Source of the DNA: Halichoerus grypus
Lineage: Eukaryota; Chordata; Mammalia; Carnivora; Phocidae
Length of the DNA stretch: 64,000 nucleotides
Direction of reading: 5' to 3'
Assembly: GCF_964656455.1 (NCBI RefSeq)
Contig: NC_135716.1
Coordinates: 76,980,484 to 77,044,483, forward strand
Each line of letters opens with the position of its first letter. Position 1 is the first letter of the stretch. Below are positions 12,483-25,969 of this stretch, one piece after another. The position numbers were made by a program, and so were the translations under genes. The notes below the pieces were generated by a model. It saw nothing but the letters and a program-made list of their open reading frames with translations, was not told the origin of the DNA and did not search any database.

Positions 12483-15400
12483 ATGAACGGGACTAGAATC
12501 CAATAATCCAAAAGGGTGTGCTACACTTTTCTATGGAAGCATAAAATTTCTCTCAACGGTCAAAACAAATGGTTAATTTTCACAACAAATATGCTAGTAG
12601 AGCATTAATGCATGTATATGAATTAGCTTATGGTTTTTATTCCAGACTACTATTTAAGTTAGGGATCTATGCAATACAAATATATTCAGAGTGTGTACTT
12701 CTGTTTTATGACTTTTATTTTTTATTGTTACTGCTATCAGACTAAAAGGATCTTCATATTTGGGATATTGTCTACTGTTGATTCTCTTGTTTAGTGACAA
12801 ACAAAACCTTAAACTCTCTTATCTTTAAGAACTGGGACTAGGGCCCTCAGAGAGTCATTGTTAAGATTATGACTAAGCATGAAGGTGGTGGCAAGGGAAC
12901 TTAGCAGTCAATGTGAGAGTGTATTTTTTAGCTTCATAATACCAATAATAAACAGGCCCCGTAGCACTTGGTTTTTGTTTGAATATCTAACAGTGAGACT
13001 TTTCATACTCATATTTTGGTCTTTTCTTTGTGGAAATGGGAACATTACCCACTCCCTTACAGACAGACTGAGCTCTATGAAAAGTTCTGGCCAATGAGTT
13101 CTGGGCAGAAATGATGTGTGTCACTTCCAGGCTGGAACTACTTACTTATTTGCTGGCATAAGACACTCCAAGAGCTCTCTGTTCCTATTATAACAAATGT
13201 GGAAAACACGTGTTAGTATGGTGGTGTCTGGAATACTGACCCTATCCATGGAGGACACTGCCTAAAATGTCACCTGATAAACTTCTGTTGTGCTACGCCA
13301 CTGCAATTTTGTGTTGTTAGAACAGCATAATCTGGCCTATTGAGACTGATATAGTTGAATCACTTATATATCAGGAAGCCATATAATTTATCATTCAAAC
13401 CTGGACACCTTTAAGAGTAAAAGGATACATTATTAATAATTACAACAGGACAACAGTCATAGATGGGGATTGTCCTGAGCAATCAGGATGTATGGTCACC
13501 TTAAGTATGTAGTAAATAAAAGCAAAGGTACTGAGAACAACTGACTGCCAGAGAGATCTCCAAGAATATTCTCTAGTGGCATGTTGGAATGTAGTTAAAA
13601 CCACAACAGATTGTACAAGTTTTAGATCATAAAATAATATAGTCAAATTTTTTTCTAGTCAAATTAATTTTGAGTTTGTGCTCATAATCTATGGAACTAA
13701 TGAAAAATTTTTAATTTGAATTATGTTTTCAGGTCTCCTGTTCTTCAGGATTCTGGGTTCTTATAGACGGTCAAATCATTGAGGAGTCTTTGCGGGCCAT
13801 GAGCCATCAGTTTATAGTGGTTACTGCCGAAATGCCCATCGTCCCAGCTGGTGTGGACCCTTTAGTTCTAGAGGCTCTACTGATTCCACCCTACCTTTGG
13901 GGCATGAGAAAAATGTGGTAAAACTGGAAACCCCAAGTCTAAAAATCCAGCCTCTCTAGATATACTGTGCATTTACTTTCTCTGAGGTTTTGCCTCCTGC
14001 TTGGGGAATTGCTTGGTAAACAGTTTTTGTTTTGTTTTGCTGTTCCTTAGATCCAGGGTCATCTCTTTCATTCCCCTTCTGGGGAGGGCTTGGAGAGTTA
14101 TTTTTGGGTAAGCAAGTCTGGTTTCTACCTTGTCAATAACTTTACCTCTTCAACAAGGCAAAGAACCACACAACTTGGTTACCTGCTAAAACAGATTAAG
14201 AAAAAAGAAAAAATTATAGAACAAAAATATAAACAATTAGTTCAGAGATATATTTTATCTTTCAGTCTTTTAATTAGAAACTGAAGGAAGCTAAGAAAAC
14301 AAAGTCCTCCTGACTATAACAATCTAGCGGTAGCTTACCACCGAAGCCAAAAATCCTCTATCATTGGTAGAATATATTTAATTCCTTTGTAATAATTTTA
14401 GATTTTAAGAGTTCTCTAAATAAAAACATTCCTGGAGAGAAATCAAGCTGATTTTATATATGAGGCATCTTGGTATGAATTTCTTTATCATATCATATGA
14501 TCTTTCCAACATGGTTTTAGCTGAGTGCTGGGTCGAATAGGACACATTGTAGAGAAGCAGAGAAAAGGTTGGGTCATAGGACAATACAGATGGGCAAGGT
14601 ATGGATGAGACTATAAAGGGATACCCACACAGCCTCAGGCAGCATGAGGGTACTGTTTCCTGAAACTGTGACACACTCTGCTCATGTTACACACTGATTT
14701 ATAGCCAGTCCTGGCAGTAGAAGCAGTGGAAACAGTGGGATCCAACCATTTGTGCTTTTTGGACTGCCTTTATCACTTAGCCATGACCTTCCAATTGGGC
14801 AACACTGAACACTTTTCCAGAATGTTTGGTGTTGACCAGACTCTTTAATGTCTTTTTGAAAGACACTGAATTTAAATTATATTCTGATTTATCCAGTATT
14901 TATCCAGCATCTAAAAGGAATGATGTTGATTATTTAGAACAAGGGATGGCTTTAGGATTTTTCATTTAAAAGATTTTGTTCTGTCCTAATAATGGATTTG
15001 TTGTCACAACCCCTATTTTTAATGTTATTTTTAGCAAACTATTCCATTTAGTGGGATTTAAAAAAATACTCTATTTGAAGACCAATTGGTTCTAGCCAAT
15101 TCCTCATAATTACTGTGTTTAACATTATCAACCTATTTAGAGCAGAAAGAATCTATAAATACTAGTTATCACTTCAGTGCCTGGACTCATTACTGTGGTT
15201 CAGTATCTGATCAAGTAAGTCAGGCTTCTGGCCAAGTAATTTATCATCTTCATTTCAGAATTCTAATGTCATAGCTTATACACACAGAGTAATTTCATAA
15301 ATACTATCAATCACTAAGGCAAACTCTCAAATGGTTTGACCTAATAGCAATAGCTATGTATAGCATGATTTTTAGCTCTGATATAAGGCACTAGAATCAA

Positions 15401-15588
15401 TTACACATAAATAAAAATGAGTATGGCTCCCCATTGCCTGATGCATGAAATCTAATGACTACCAAAATCTACCAAAGTCTTAATCTACTTTTCTACACTT
15501 GGCTCCTATTATCCCTTTTGCACTTTATATTCTAGCTAAATGAGTTTTATCTCCACTCTGTGAAAATGCACCATGAATTTTCTATTAC
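12483..15588. other. intergenic, mostly no recognised features
   Basis: About 13060-13350 resembles an ancient dispersed retroelement (GTCACTTCCAGGCTGGAACT ... AACAGCATAATCTGGCCTAT) whose family I cannot name. A 62-codon open stretch at 13733-13921 is noted under findings. The rest is AT-rich with nothing recognisable. Confidence 0.45.
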
Positions 15589-15600
15589 AATGTTACACTT

Positions 15601-15785
15601 TTTTTTAAAAGATTTTATTTATTTTTGTGAGAGAGAGAGAACGAGCAGGGGGAGGGGCTGAGGGAGAGGGAGAAGCAGACTTCCTGCCAGCAGGGAGTCT
15701 GTTGCAGGGGCTCGATCCCAGGACCCTGGGATCATGACCTGGGCCAAAGGCAGACGCTTAACGACTAAGCCACCCAGGCACCCCT
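15601..15785 (-). mobile_element. CanSINE
   Basis: Reverse-orientation copy. The near-duplication ATGTTACACTTT / ATGTTACTCTTT flanks it. The body has an unusual CCCCTGCAACAG (read on its own strand). Confidence 0.93.
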
Positions 15786-15942
15786 CCATGTTACTCTTTA
15801 TGCTATTCCCTGTCCTAAAAATGACTGCTTTCATCATCTTTGTAATGCAAAATTTCTATCTAAATTCTAGATCTTGATTAAAATTTGACTTCTGCCATGG
15901 AGACTTCTATGATGCAACAGCATCTTGTTAGTACCCTTTTTA

Positions 15943-16014
15943 CCCAGGGTCCTGGGATCGAGCCCCTGCAACAGGCTCCCCGCTGGTGGGAAGTCTGCTT
16001 CTCCCTCTCCCTCA
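15943..16014 (+). mobile_element. isolated internal CanSINE fragment, inverted relative to its neighbour
   Basis: A 72-base piece of the SINE body with no tRNA-related head and no A-tail. It matches the reverse complement of about 15659-15730 with about four differences, including the same unusual CCCCTGCAACAG. Confidence 0.85.
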
Positions 16015-16229
16015 TGGGTCACTTTCTTCCTTGTATTATTTTAGTACAAGTTTATTAAGAAAGCAATTATGTCACATATTGTTGTGTATCTTCAGCACCT
16101 ATCATAGTTTCCCAGAAAATATTTGTTGATTTTTTAAGATTATTCAAAAATTGAAAATTTAGTTAAATATAAATTTAAAAATATTTTTATCTGTAGTTTC
16201 GATGCATTTAGTTTATAAGCAGAATTTTT

Positions 16230-16423
16230 TTTTTAAAGATTTTATTTATTTATTTTGATAGAGAGAGAGATAGCGAGAGCAGGAACACAAGCAGGGGGAG
16301 TGGGAGAGGGAGAAGCAGGCTTCCCACTGAGCAGGGAGCCTGATGTGGGGCTCAATCTCAGGACCTGGGATCATGACCTGAGCTGAAGGCAGACGATTAA
16401 TGACTGAGCCACCCAGGCGCCCC
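16230..16423 (-). mobile_element. CanSINE
   Basis: The exact duplication TATAAGCAGAATTTTT lies on both sides. Confidence 0.96.
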
Positions 16424-16914
16424 TATAAGCAGAATTTTTAATGAAGGGAAAGCACCTATGTAGTTTAAAAACCATAATAGTTTTAAAGTTAAAGGCACTA
16501 TTTACTTGACACAATAAATTAGAAATGTTTATTTTCGTAAAAGAAAATTCCTTTTGTTGATAATTTTTATATTTCCTCTTATTGGAAAAATTTCCAATAT
16601 CCTATTAATGTTAAATCTAGTATAATTGCCAAGTTGGTTAATACTCAATCCATCTGCAAAACATGAGGAGCTCACCAAATGGCTTCTAAGGTAATGTTCA
16701 GTTCTAAAAATTTTTATACTAGTATTCCATAATTTCAGTTTGTTTTACATATAGCTGCATTAAAATATGTGCTCAAGAAGGCAAGGGCCTTTGCGGACAT
16801 ATTACCTGCTATATCTCCCACGCCCAGCATACCTTACATTCTAGTAAATATTTGTTGAATGAATGAGTTTGTCTTCCCTCCCCCAGAAGTTTACATATTA
16901 TGGAAATTCCACTC

Positions 16915-17060
16915 AATACATTTTTTTGTGAAGCACCGATCATGAGCAGGACATTGTGCTAGGCCCTGGACCTCTATTAACCTTCTCACAATCTATTTGG
17001 AAAGGTCTGTCAACAAATTAAATATGAACACAGCTGTGAAAGGAGTTAAAAATAAGATAA
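16915..17060. repeat. possible ancient dispersed repeat
   Basis: GAAGCACCGATCATGAGCAG then TTGTGCTAGGCCCTGGA resembles the widespread 'size of capital, date of event' type of old mammalian repeat of L2/MIR age. The family is not assigned. Confidence 0.3.
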
Positions 17061-17137
17061 TATGGAAAAGGCAATACAAAAGGATAAGAAAGCAACTAAT
17101 TTGGCCTATTATGAACTTTATTAAATAGAGAATGGGT

Positions 17138-17337
17138 GGGGGCGCCTAGGTGGCTCAGTCAGTTAAGCAGCTGCCTTCGGCTCAGGTCATGATCCCAGAA
17201 TCCTGGGATCGCGTCCACATCGGGCTTACTGCTCAGCAGGGAGTCTGCTTCTCCCTCTCCCTCTGCCTCTACCCCTTCTTATGCTCTCTCTCTCACTTGC
17301 TCGCTCTCTCAAATAAATAAATAAAAAATCTTAAAAA
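17138..17337 (+). mobile_element. CanSINE
   Basis: The duplication AAATAGAGAATG flanks it. Confidence 0.95.
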
Positions 17338-17340
17338 AAA

Positions 17341-18169
17341 TAGAGAATGAGAGTTATTAACAGTTTTTAATTTTCTTTTTCTCCTCTCTTTGCTCCATTC
17401 CTCCCTTTTCTTCCCTCCTCCTTTCCCTGTCATCGTCCTTCTTAGGAGAAATGTAGTACTTTATTTATAGATTATAATTCTCATGGTACCAAGGAACAGG
17501 AAATATAGAAATGAATATACTTCCAGTATTTTTCTCCAATTCCTCAGTAAAAGATTGACCTTACCAAATTTGAAAGTTATATGCCATTATTCAAGTTTCT
17601 AATAGAAGTTTGTTTATATGCAGCTCTCTGGGATAAGCCTTGGTATAAAAACAAACAAACAACAACAAAAAAAAACACCTAAAAATGGATCTGAATCCAG
17701 ATCCAAGATGAGTTATATTTCTCTTTTCTTAAATATTAATGATCTCTGAAAATTGAATAATCTACTTTTTCTGTTTACTAGTGCTGGATATCCCTGAGAA
17801 AAGAGATAATGAAAACTTGGAAAAAGAAGAAGAGGTTGAAAGTTTTCATGGATACAGAGTATCTTAAATGCTGTTTGTCAATAAAATAACATCCTCATTA
17901 TATCTATTATTTTAGTAGTGTAACATATATACTTACAATATATAGTTAGCAAATTAGGGCAATCTCTTCCTTAAATTGTAATTCTAATGAAAAGGAAAAC
18001 CATATATTCATATTTGAATTCCAGAAAACAGACTGTTTTCAAGAAACAATGTAAATTTCATCATAAAGAAATGTTTTAACTTGTACTTTTAATCTATTAC
18101 AGAGAGAGGCAAAATCTGATATGTGCAGGGAAGACAAATTCCAGGGCAAGAGAAAAAACAGGCAAAGAT
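17341..18169. other. intergenic, nothing recognised
   Basis: AT-rich DNA with a short CT-rich tract near 17380-17430. No repeat or gene identified. Confidence 0.4.
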
Positions 18170-21100
18170 AGCTATATACTCAATATACAATTATTTCAAT
18201 TGTTTAAGATGAAGCAATAGAAGTTCTTTTGTCCCATTTAAAAGCAACAAAAAACACATTCTTCTCAAGTGCACATGGAACATTTTCCAAGATGGATCAT
18301 ATGTTAGGCCACAAAACAAGTCTTAATAAGTTTAAGAGGATTGAAATAATATCAAATACCTTTTCTAACCACAATGATATGAGACTAGAAATTAATTACC
18401 TAAAGAAAACAGGAAAATTCACAAATATGTGCAGATTAAAACAACATGCTACCAACCAACCAATGGGTCAAAGAATAAATAAAAAAATACCTTGAGACAA
18501 ATGAAAATAGAAATGTAACATACCAACATTTATAGAACACAGCAAAAGCAGTTCTAGAAGGGAGTTCATAGCAATAAATGCCTACCTCAAAAAACAAGAA
18601 AAGCCTTAAATAAACAACCTAAGTGCCCTAATTATCCAGAAGGAATAACAACAAAAAAGAACAAAAGAAGCCCCAAATTAATAAGAAGTAAGGAAGTAAC
18701 AAAGAGAAAAAATAAATGAATAAAGACTAAACAAATAATAGAAAAGATCAATGAAACTAAGAGCTGGTTCTTTGTAAAGGTAAACAAAATTGACAAACCT
18801 TTAGCTAAGCTCACCAAGGAAAAAAGAGAAAGGACTCAAATAAAATAAAATCAGAAATGAAAGAGAAGATGTTACAACTGATAGCACAGTTATGCAAAGT
18901 ATCATAAGAGACTACAATAAATGTATGTATGCTCACAAACTTAACAACCTAGAAGAAATGGATACATTTCCAGAAACATATACCTAGCAAGATTGATCAT
19001 GATGAAATAAAAAATTTGAACAGATCCATTACTAGTAAGGAGATTGTATCAGTAATCAAAAACCTCCCAACAAACAAAAGCTTTATTGGTGAATTCTACC
19101 AAACCTTCAAAAAAGAATACCAATCCTCAAACTCTTCCAGAAAATAGTTGAGGAGGGAACTCTTCCAAACTCATTTTACAAGGCCAGCATTACCCTGATA
19201 CCAAAACCAAACAAGGATACCATAACAAAAGAAAATTACAGGCCAATATTCTTGATGAACACAGATACAAAATCTTCTACAAAATATTAGCAAATTGAAT
19301 CCAACGATATGTTAAAAGAATCATACACCATGATCGAGTAGATGTATTCCAGGGATGCAAGGATGGATAAACATCCACAAATCAGTCAATGTGATATACC
19401 ACATTAACAAAATGAAGGATAAAAAAAATCATATGATCATCTGAATAGATGCAGAAAAAGCATTTGACAAAATTCAATGTCCATTTATGATAAAGACTCT
19501 CAACAAAGCAGGTATAAGGGAATGTACCTGAACATAATAAACACCATTTATGACAAGCCCACAAGTAATACCATACTCAATAATGAAAAGTTGAGAGCTT
19601 TTCCTCTAAGTTCAGGAACAAAACAGGATGCTTACTCTTGCTGCTTTATTCAGCACAGTACCGGACGTCCTAGTCAGAGCTATTAGCCAAGAAAAAGAAA
19701 TAAAAGGCTTTCAAAATGGCAAGGACGAAGAAATGCTGTCACTATTTGCAAATGACATATTATTTACAGAAAATGCTAAGGACTCCATCAAAAAATATTA
19801 GAATAAATTAGAATAAATTAATTCAGTCAAGTTGCAAAATACAAAGTGTTAAACACCAAATTCTGTTAATGAACTATTCTGATAATGAACTATTGAAAAG
19901 GGAAATTAAGAAAAAATCCATTTACAATTGCATCAAGAAGAATAAAATACCTAGGAATAAATTTAACCAAGGAGGCAAAAGATCTGTATATTGAAAACTA
20001 TGTGACATTAATGAAATAAATTGAAAAAGATACAAATAAATGGAAAGATATTCCATGCTCATGGATTCAAAGAATATTGTTAAAATGCCCATACTACCCA
20101 AAGCAATATATGAATTCAATGCAATCCTTATCAAAATTCCAATAGCATTTTTCATAGAAATAGAACAAACAATCCTAAAATTTGTGTAGAACCATAAAAG
20201 ATCCCAAATAGCTAAGGCAAATTTGATAAAGAACAAACTGGAGGCATCACACTCCCAGACTTCAAACTATTTTACAAAGCTATAGTAATTAAAACAGTAT
20301 GGTATTAGCATAACAACTGATACATAGATCAACAGAACAGAATAGAGAGCCCAGAAAAAACCTTACCCATACATGGTCAATTAATTTATGATAAAAAAAG
20401 AAAGAATATACAATGGGGAAAGGACAGTATCTTCAATAAATGGTGTTGGCAAAATGGGCAGCCACATACATTAGATGAAATTGAACCATTATCTCCCATC
20501 ATACACAAAAATGAACTCAAATGAATTAGACTTGAACATAAGACATGAAACCATAAAACCTCTAGAAAGAAATATAGGTGGTAACCTTCTTGACAGAGGT
20601 CTTAGCAGTGATATTTGAATCTGAGATCAAAAGCACAAACAACAAAAGGAAAAATAAACTAGTGGGACTATATCAAATTAGAAAGCTTCCGCAAAGCAAA
20701 GGAAACCATCAGCAAAATGAAAAGGCAACTTATTGAATGAAAGATAGTATCTGCAAATCATATATCTGATAAGGTGGTACTAATCAAAAATATATTTAAA
20801 AAATTCATACAACTCAATAGTGAAAAAACTCCAAACAATCCAATTAAAAAATGGACTGATTTGAATAGACATTTTTCCAAAGACATAAAAGATAGCCAAA
20901 AGATGCATGAAAAGATGCTCTACATCACTAATCATCAGGGAAATGCAAATCGAAATCAAAAGGAGGTATCACCTCACACCTGTTAGAATGCTGTTATAAA
21001 AAAGACTAGAAATAATAAGTGTTGGCAAGGATGTGAAGAAAAGGGAAAGGGAACACTCTGCAGTGTGGATGGGAATGTAACTGATGAAGCCACTATGGAG

Positions 21101-21600
21101 AACAGTATGGAGGTTCCTAAAAAAATTAAAAATAGAAGTACCATATGATTCAGCAATTCTACATCTGGGTATTTACTCAAAGAAAGTGAGAACACTAACT
21201 TGAAAAGATAATATGCACCCCCATGTTCATTGCAACAGTACTTGCAATAGCCAAGATATGGAAACTACCTGTGTTCATTGATGGATGAATGAATAAAGTA
21301 ACAGTGGTATATGTATACAATGGAATATTATTCAGTCATAAAAAAGAAGGAAATCTTGCCATTTGTGACAACATGGATGGACCTCATGGGTATTACGCTA
21401 GGTGAAATAAGTAAGACAGAGAAAGACAAATACCCTGTGATCTCTTATATGTGGAATCTAAAAAAAAAGAAATAAATTAAAAGAAAACAAGCTCATAAAT
21501 ATAGAGAATATATTGGTGATCGTCAGAGGTGGCAGGTGGAGGGTGAGAGAAATGGGTGAATTGTTTTTTAGTTTAAATAAATTGAAAAAAAAAGGAACTT
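18170..21600 (+). mobile_element. L1, ORF2 from the endonuclease end to the 3'UTR
   Basis: Clear ORF2 order: ACATTCTTCTCAAGTGCACA, CATATGTTAGGCCACAAAAC, GAAAATTACAGGCCAATATT, TTCAATAAATGGTGTTGGCA, ATGGAATATTATTCAGTCAT, then a 3'UTR ending near an A-rich tract at 21590. It is less diverged than the L1 at 7.4 kb but every frame is broken; the longest open pieces are under 110 codons. Confidence 0.92.
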
Positions 21601-22247
21601 ATTACTTCCAAAGTTATTTCATATATTTAGTTATTTCATGTTTAAATGTATATAGCAATAAATTACCTAATTCAACTTAGTCTTATGACATCAAAATTTA
21701 TGACATAAATACAACATGTTAGATAACTCAGTCACTCAAATCACTTTATAAATGAGAAATTTTTTCTTTAATAATACTGGGACTTGCCCTTTCTTTCACT
21801 GAATATCAAATTACTTAGTAGTAGAATGAATATTATATATCACTTTTAAATACCATTTGACCAATTTAATATTACATTAGTATATAATTATAGTGTTTGG
21901 CAAATGCAATATAAGTAACCTTATACTTAGGTGATCAACTTAGGTGATCAAAAGGACTATCTGTATGGCTCTTTAAGTATAATGACTTTTCCCCAGCCAG
22001 CAGAAAAAAAGAGTTGATGCAGGAATCAATTGTCCATTATAAGTTAATTTAGTAAATCCTAAAAAAGAAATGAGGCCTAAACCAGTCAATTATTTAAGTG
22101 TCTTTGATATTTTTATGTATTATTAGATAAAAGATCTCTATATAAAACTAATGTAACATTATGTACATATATTATGGTTTATAGGTACTAGAGAGTAATT
22201 CTCTAATTAAAATTCATTTCCATTGGATATAGTCTGAACAAAGAGGT
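21601..22247. other. intergenic, nothing recognised
   Basis: Very AT-rich. It has a 12-13 base tandem duplication (ACTTAGGTGATCA) near 21926-21950. Confidence 0.4.
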
Positions 22248-22454
22248 TTTTTTTTTTTTTTTAAAGATTTTATTTATTTATTTGACAGAGAGAGACACAC
22301 AGTGAGAGAGGGAACACAAGCAGGGGGAGTGTGGGAGAGGGAGAAACAGGCTTCCCGTGGAGCAGGGAGCCCGATGTGGGGCTCGATCCCAGGACCCTGG
22401 GATCATGACCTGAGCCGGAGGCAGACGCTTAATGACTAAGCCACCCAGGCGCCC
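22248..22454 (-). mobile_element. CanSINE
   Basis: Complete reverse-orientation copy from the poly-T to GCCACCCAGGCGCCC. A short duplication around GAGGTTT is present. Confidence 0.94.
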
Positions 22455-23283
22455 ATGAGGTTTCATTTTTAATATTAAATAGGGCAGGAATTCCTCAAGT
22501 ATCCACTTGAAGAACAGGATCAAATGACTTTGGGAAAGTACAGTTTTATTTTTAGTATTTTAATGTTTAGTGAATTTAGTGAATTTGAGCAACTTTTCTG
22601 CTTTTCAGTATTTTGCTTTGAATACTTTTGGTGGAGGGAGGTGGTTGGACATGACAAGGCATGTATATTTACATTTTTTGTTTGGTCTCATAAGAGTTAT
22701 ATTCTTTAATGTTCCAGTTTTTTTTTTTTTAAAGATTCTCATTATAACTTTATATAAGCTTTATCACAGCTTTTTAAAACACATTTGGAAATTTCAGAAA
22801 ATACAGAATAGCTTGGAAAGGCTGGGAAAATATTGGAGTCTACTGATCCACCTGGCATTCTGGCTAGGTAGTTCCTGAGGGGAAAGAAAAGAAAATAAAC
22901 AGTTACCAAACATTAAGGCCCACTAAAGCAGCAGGGGTGCACAATTCTGGGCAACTTTCCAGTATAGAAAGGATTGCCTGGGTTGTCTTTTCAGTCACAT
23001 TCAGAATCACAAATACCATCTTTACATGTGAACAATGACAGCAACAAAACATCCTATTGTGGCTTGAAGGATTGAGAAAGCCTCATAAAGGAAAAAAATT
23101 TGGGGGTGGGTCCATGAGCAATGAGTTAAATTGCCTTAGAAGGGGATAATACAGACATTGGGAATACCAGGAATGGAGTATTTTCACCAAAAGAAGCCTA
23201 TTTTTTACCCAATTTCGTATCTAAGAACTATACGTATTTTAGAAAAAAATAATGTACTGAGAATGTACATTTTGTGGTTAGAA

Positions 23284-23430
23284 CGAATGGTTCTCAAATT
23301 TTAGCATTTATCAAAATCGCCTGGAGGATTTGTTAAATTGGGGTAGGACACCATGAATTTGCACCTCTAGTAAGTTCCCTTAAGATTTTATGCCTCTGAT
23401 CACGGACCACATTTTGAGAGCCACTGGTTT
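23284..23430 (+). mobile_element. hAT-Charlie MER5A-like element
   Basis: It starts near ATGGTTCTCAAATTTTAGCA and ends GACCACATTTTGAGAGCCAC, the inverted-end pair of MER5A. The internal text TTTGCACCTCTAGTAAGTTCC also fits. Confidence 0.85.
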
Positions 23431-25969
23431 AAACAGTCTTTTTCATTTTTCTCTAGAGAATAGCTACTTTAATGCTGTCATAGAGCTCTTGATCCTTAAT
23501 TTTGACTATAATGTTGCTTAATATGTGAAGTAATCATAAGTGGAATTCCATAAAAGTGGAATACAATTCCAGGGAGAGATCTTGTAATTAAAAAAAAGTG
23601 CTAATGGCTATAGACAAAGGTTGGACATTAGGAGATTCCATCTGTCAGCTCAAAGACTGCTTTGTATTTCCTCCGTTTGTAAACTACATAGATATTACTT
23701 CTCTGGAATGTAGGGTCTTAAGCTTCCTCCTTCATTTTCAAATTCCAGTTCTACTTTAGAAAACATTATCCTCTTCCCAACAAACTACATTTATGTTTCT
23801 TAAAATCAGTAAGGAAGTGTTAATATGTTTTGTTTTTCAAACAGAGAAAAAGAAGCACCATGAAACTAAACCTCTTTAGAGAGCAAATATTTGTTTTTAT
23901 TGTTTTTTTTGGGGGGGGGGCAGGAGGTGATGCATTTGTAACTATACTGAAAATAGTACAAGGAAATAAAATTGTAGAACAAAACAGTTCCATATTTAGT
24001 AGGATTTAGTTCTGGGTTTTCCCCAGACACTGCAGGTCAAATGAAAGATATAAGCAAATTTTTTCAGGCCTCATAGGACAGACTTGGCACTATAAACCAA
24101 AACCAAGGCCTATTATGCAACACAGGTATTTGCAAATAACTAGATGATTTATTAATCTGGGCAAGAAGGGAGACCTCAAGTTCTGAAACTCTGCCATGCC
24201 TGTGGGAAATGTGAACTCCTAGGATGGTGACAGTAGTTTGTATGCTGAGTTAGATTTAATTTAATAAGCATTTGTTGAATGTCTTATGCATTCAAGTAAC
24301 AGAACATTTCTGACAATGTAAGGTTCCTGCCTACCCAGTACTCTGTATTCACAAGTATTCACTTTGGGTATTTTCTGCTTCAAGTTAAAATTGAAACAAC
24401 CTGGTTTGGAGAACTAAGTTATAGCAAGTGTTACTTTTCTGTTGCAAGACCAGACTTGCTGCAACAGTAGACCAAGACCTCCAGAATAAATTGTCTTTGG
24501 GTTATCTAAATTAATCCCAGGCTAAATAAATCTCTAAATAATTCTACATGATGGAATAATTTAAAATTTAAATTACCCATTTAACAAATGCAGAGTACCA
24601 ACACTGAAGCAGATTTTGTACTAGTCACTGGAAAGCAATAGTGAACACAGTGGGCATATGCCCAGACTTTGTGGATTATAAATTAGTAGGAAGACACACA
24701 TTCACCAGAATTAAATTATATATGAAACGTGCTAAACAGAGGCATAATCAGAAATGGTCTGAATGGTGGAGATGGGGGGGGGCACCATGAGACGTGTGCA
24801 CCACAAAGAGATGTATTGATGGCTTATTTGCTGTTCAACTACTCACCCACAAGAATAGCACTTAGTCCTGTTTATTAACAAAGTACTTACTAGTAGTCTT
24901 ATTAAAAATAACCTGTGGTCAACTTTAATAGAGTGAAGAAGAGAAAAAAGGTCTACAACTCCCGAAAAATTCCTACAGCAGAATGGAGAAAACAAATACC
25001 TATGTGGAGAAAAAACAGGGGAAAGGCGGTAGCAGTTGTTTAAAGATTTTAACTATTTTCCTAACTTAATCATTCCTACTTAATTTGCTTATGGTAAGAT
25101 ATTTTCATGTGCTAAAATTTCTGCTTGGAATAGCAGAAAGCTAATCCTGTAAAACCGTTATATGATCCCACCACAGTTAGAGAAGTGCCCTGGAACCAGG
25201 CCAAGGGCCAAAAAATCTGTGACCAAGGGCTCTAATCCAGAAGGCAAGTGAATAGAGATTTTGCAGTTAGGAGCAAAATGTACACTGTATTTGCATTCTT
25301 ATTAAATAAAACAAAGTTCATTAAAATAACACAAAGTTGTTGGATTGCTGGCAGACCACCTTAGCACCAACTTTCCTCTTGTTTGCAAAATTCCTACTTC
25401 GCGATTTCAGCTTTGACCTTGACTGCATGTTCTTCTTTTATGAATATATTATCTAACCACTTTTGCACACAATCAGCTATGGTGGGAAATAGTAACGTGG
25501 GCATCAAAGATGTTTTAATTCTAATTTACCATAGGTTACCTTTAAAGGTAGGTAGCCTACAACCACTAACACGTCTGAAAATCAAAACCGAATAGAATTC
25601 AAACAATGCAAACCTACTAGTGGGCTGGAGTGGCACACACACTTAAAGATTTGAGTAAGAAAGTAGAACACTGGCACAAAAATTATCGTACTTACGAGAA
25701 GACATACTGCATTTTAGGCATGCTAAAACCCCACTGAAAAGTGTGACTAGCTTGTTTACTGCCTAGGTTCGTGGGGCAACATTTTCTCAGCTTTTCAGAC
25801 CCTGGTCTCCTTTCCCTTTCTCAATTTGCTAATCCCCCTCTCAAAACCCTTTCTCTCTGGTAATGGGCTATGGGATGTTTAGGCAAGCTACGAGAAACTT
25901 GCTTGGCACACATCTTCACCGGTTCTATGTACTCAGTTTGTTGAGTATTGAACGCATGTTAGTTACGGT
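23431..25969. other. intergenic DNA upstream of the promoter
   Basis: A poly-G run lies at about 23911-23920. About 24565-24770 resembles an ancient dispersed repeat. No gene is recognised. The stretch from about 25700 shifts gradually toward the CpG island. Confidence 0.4.

Noticed and set aside
18229..18495. 88-codon frame as a gene
   Set aside because: It is a remnant of L1 ORF2.
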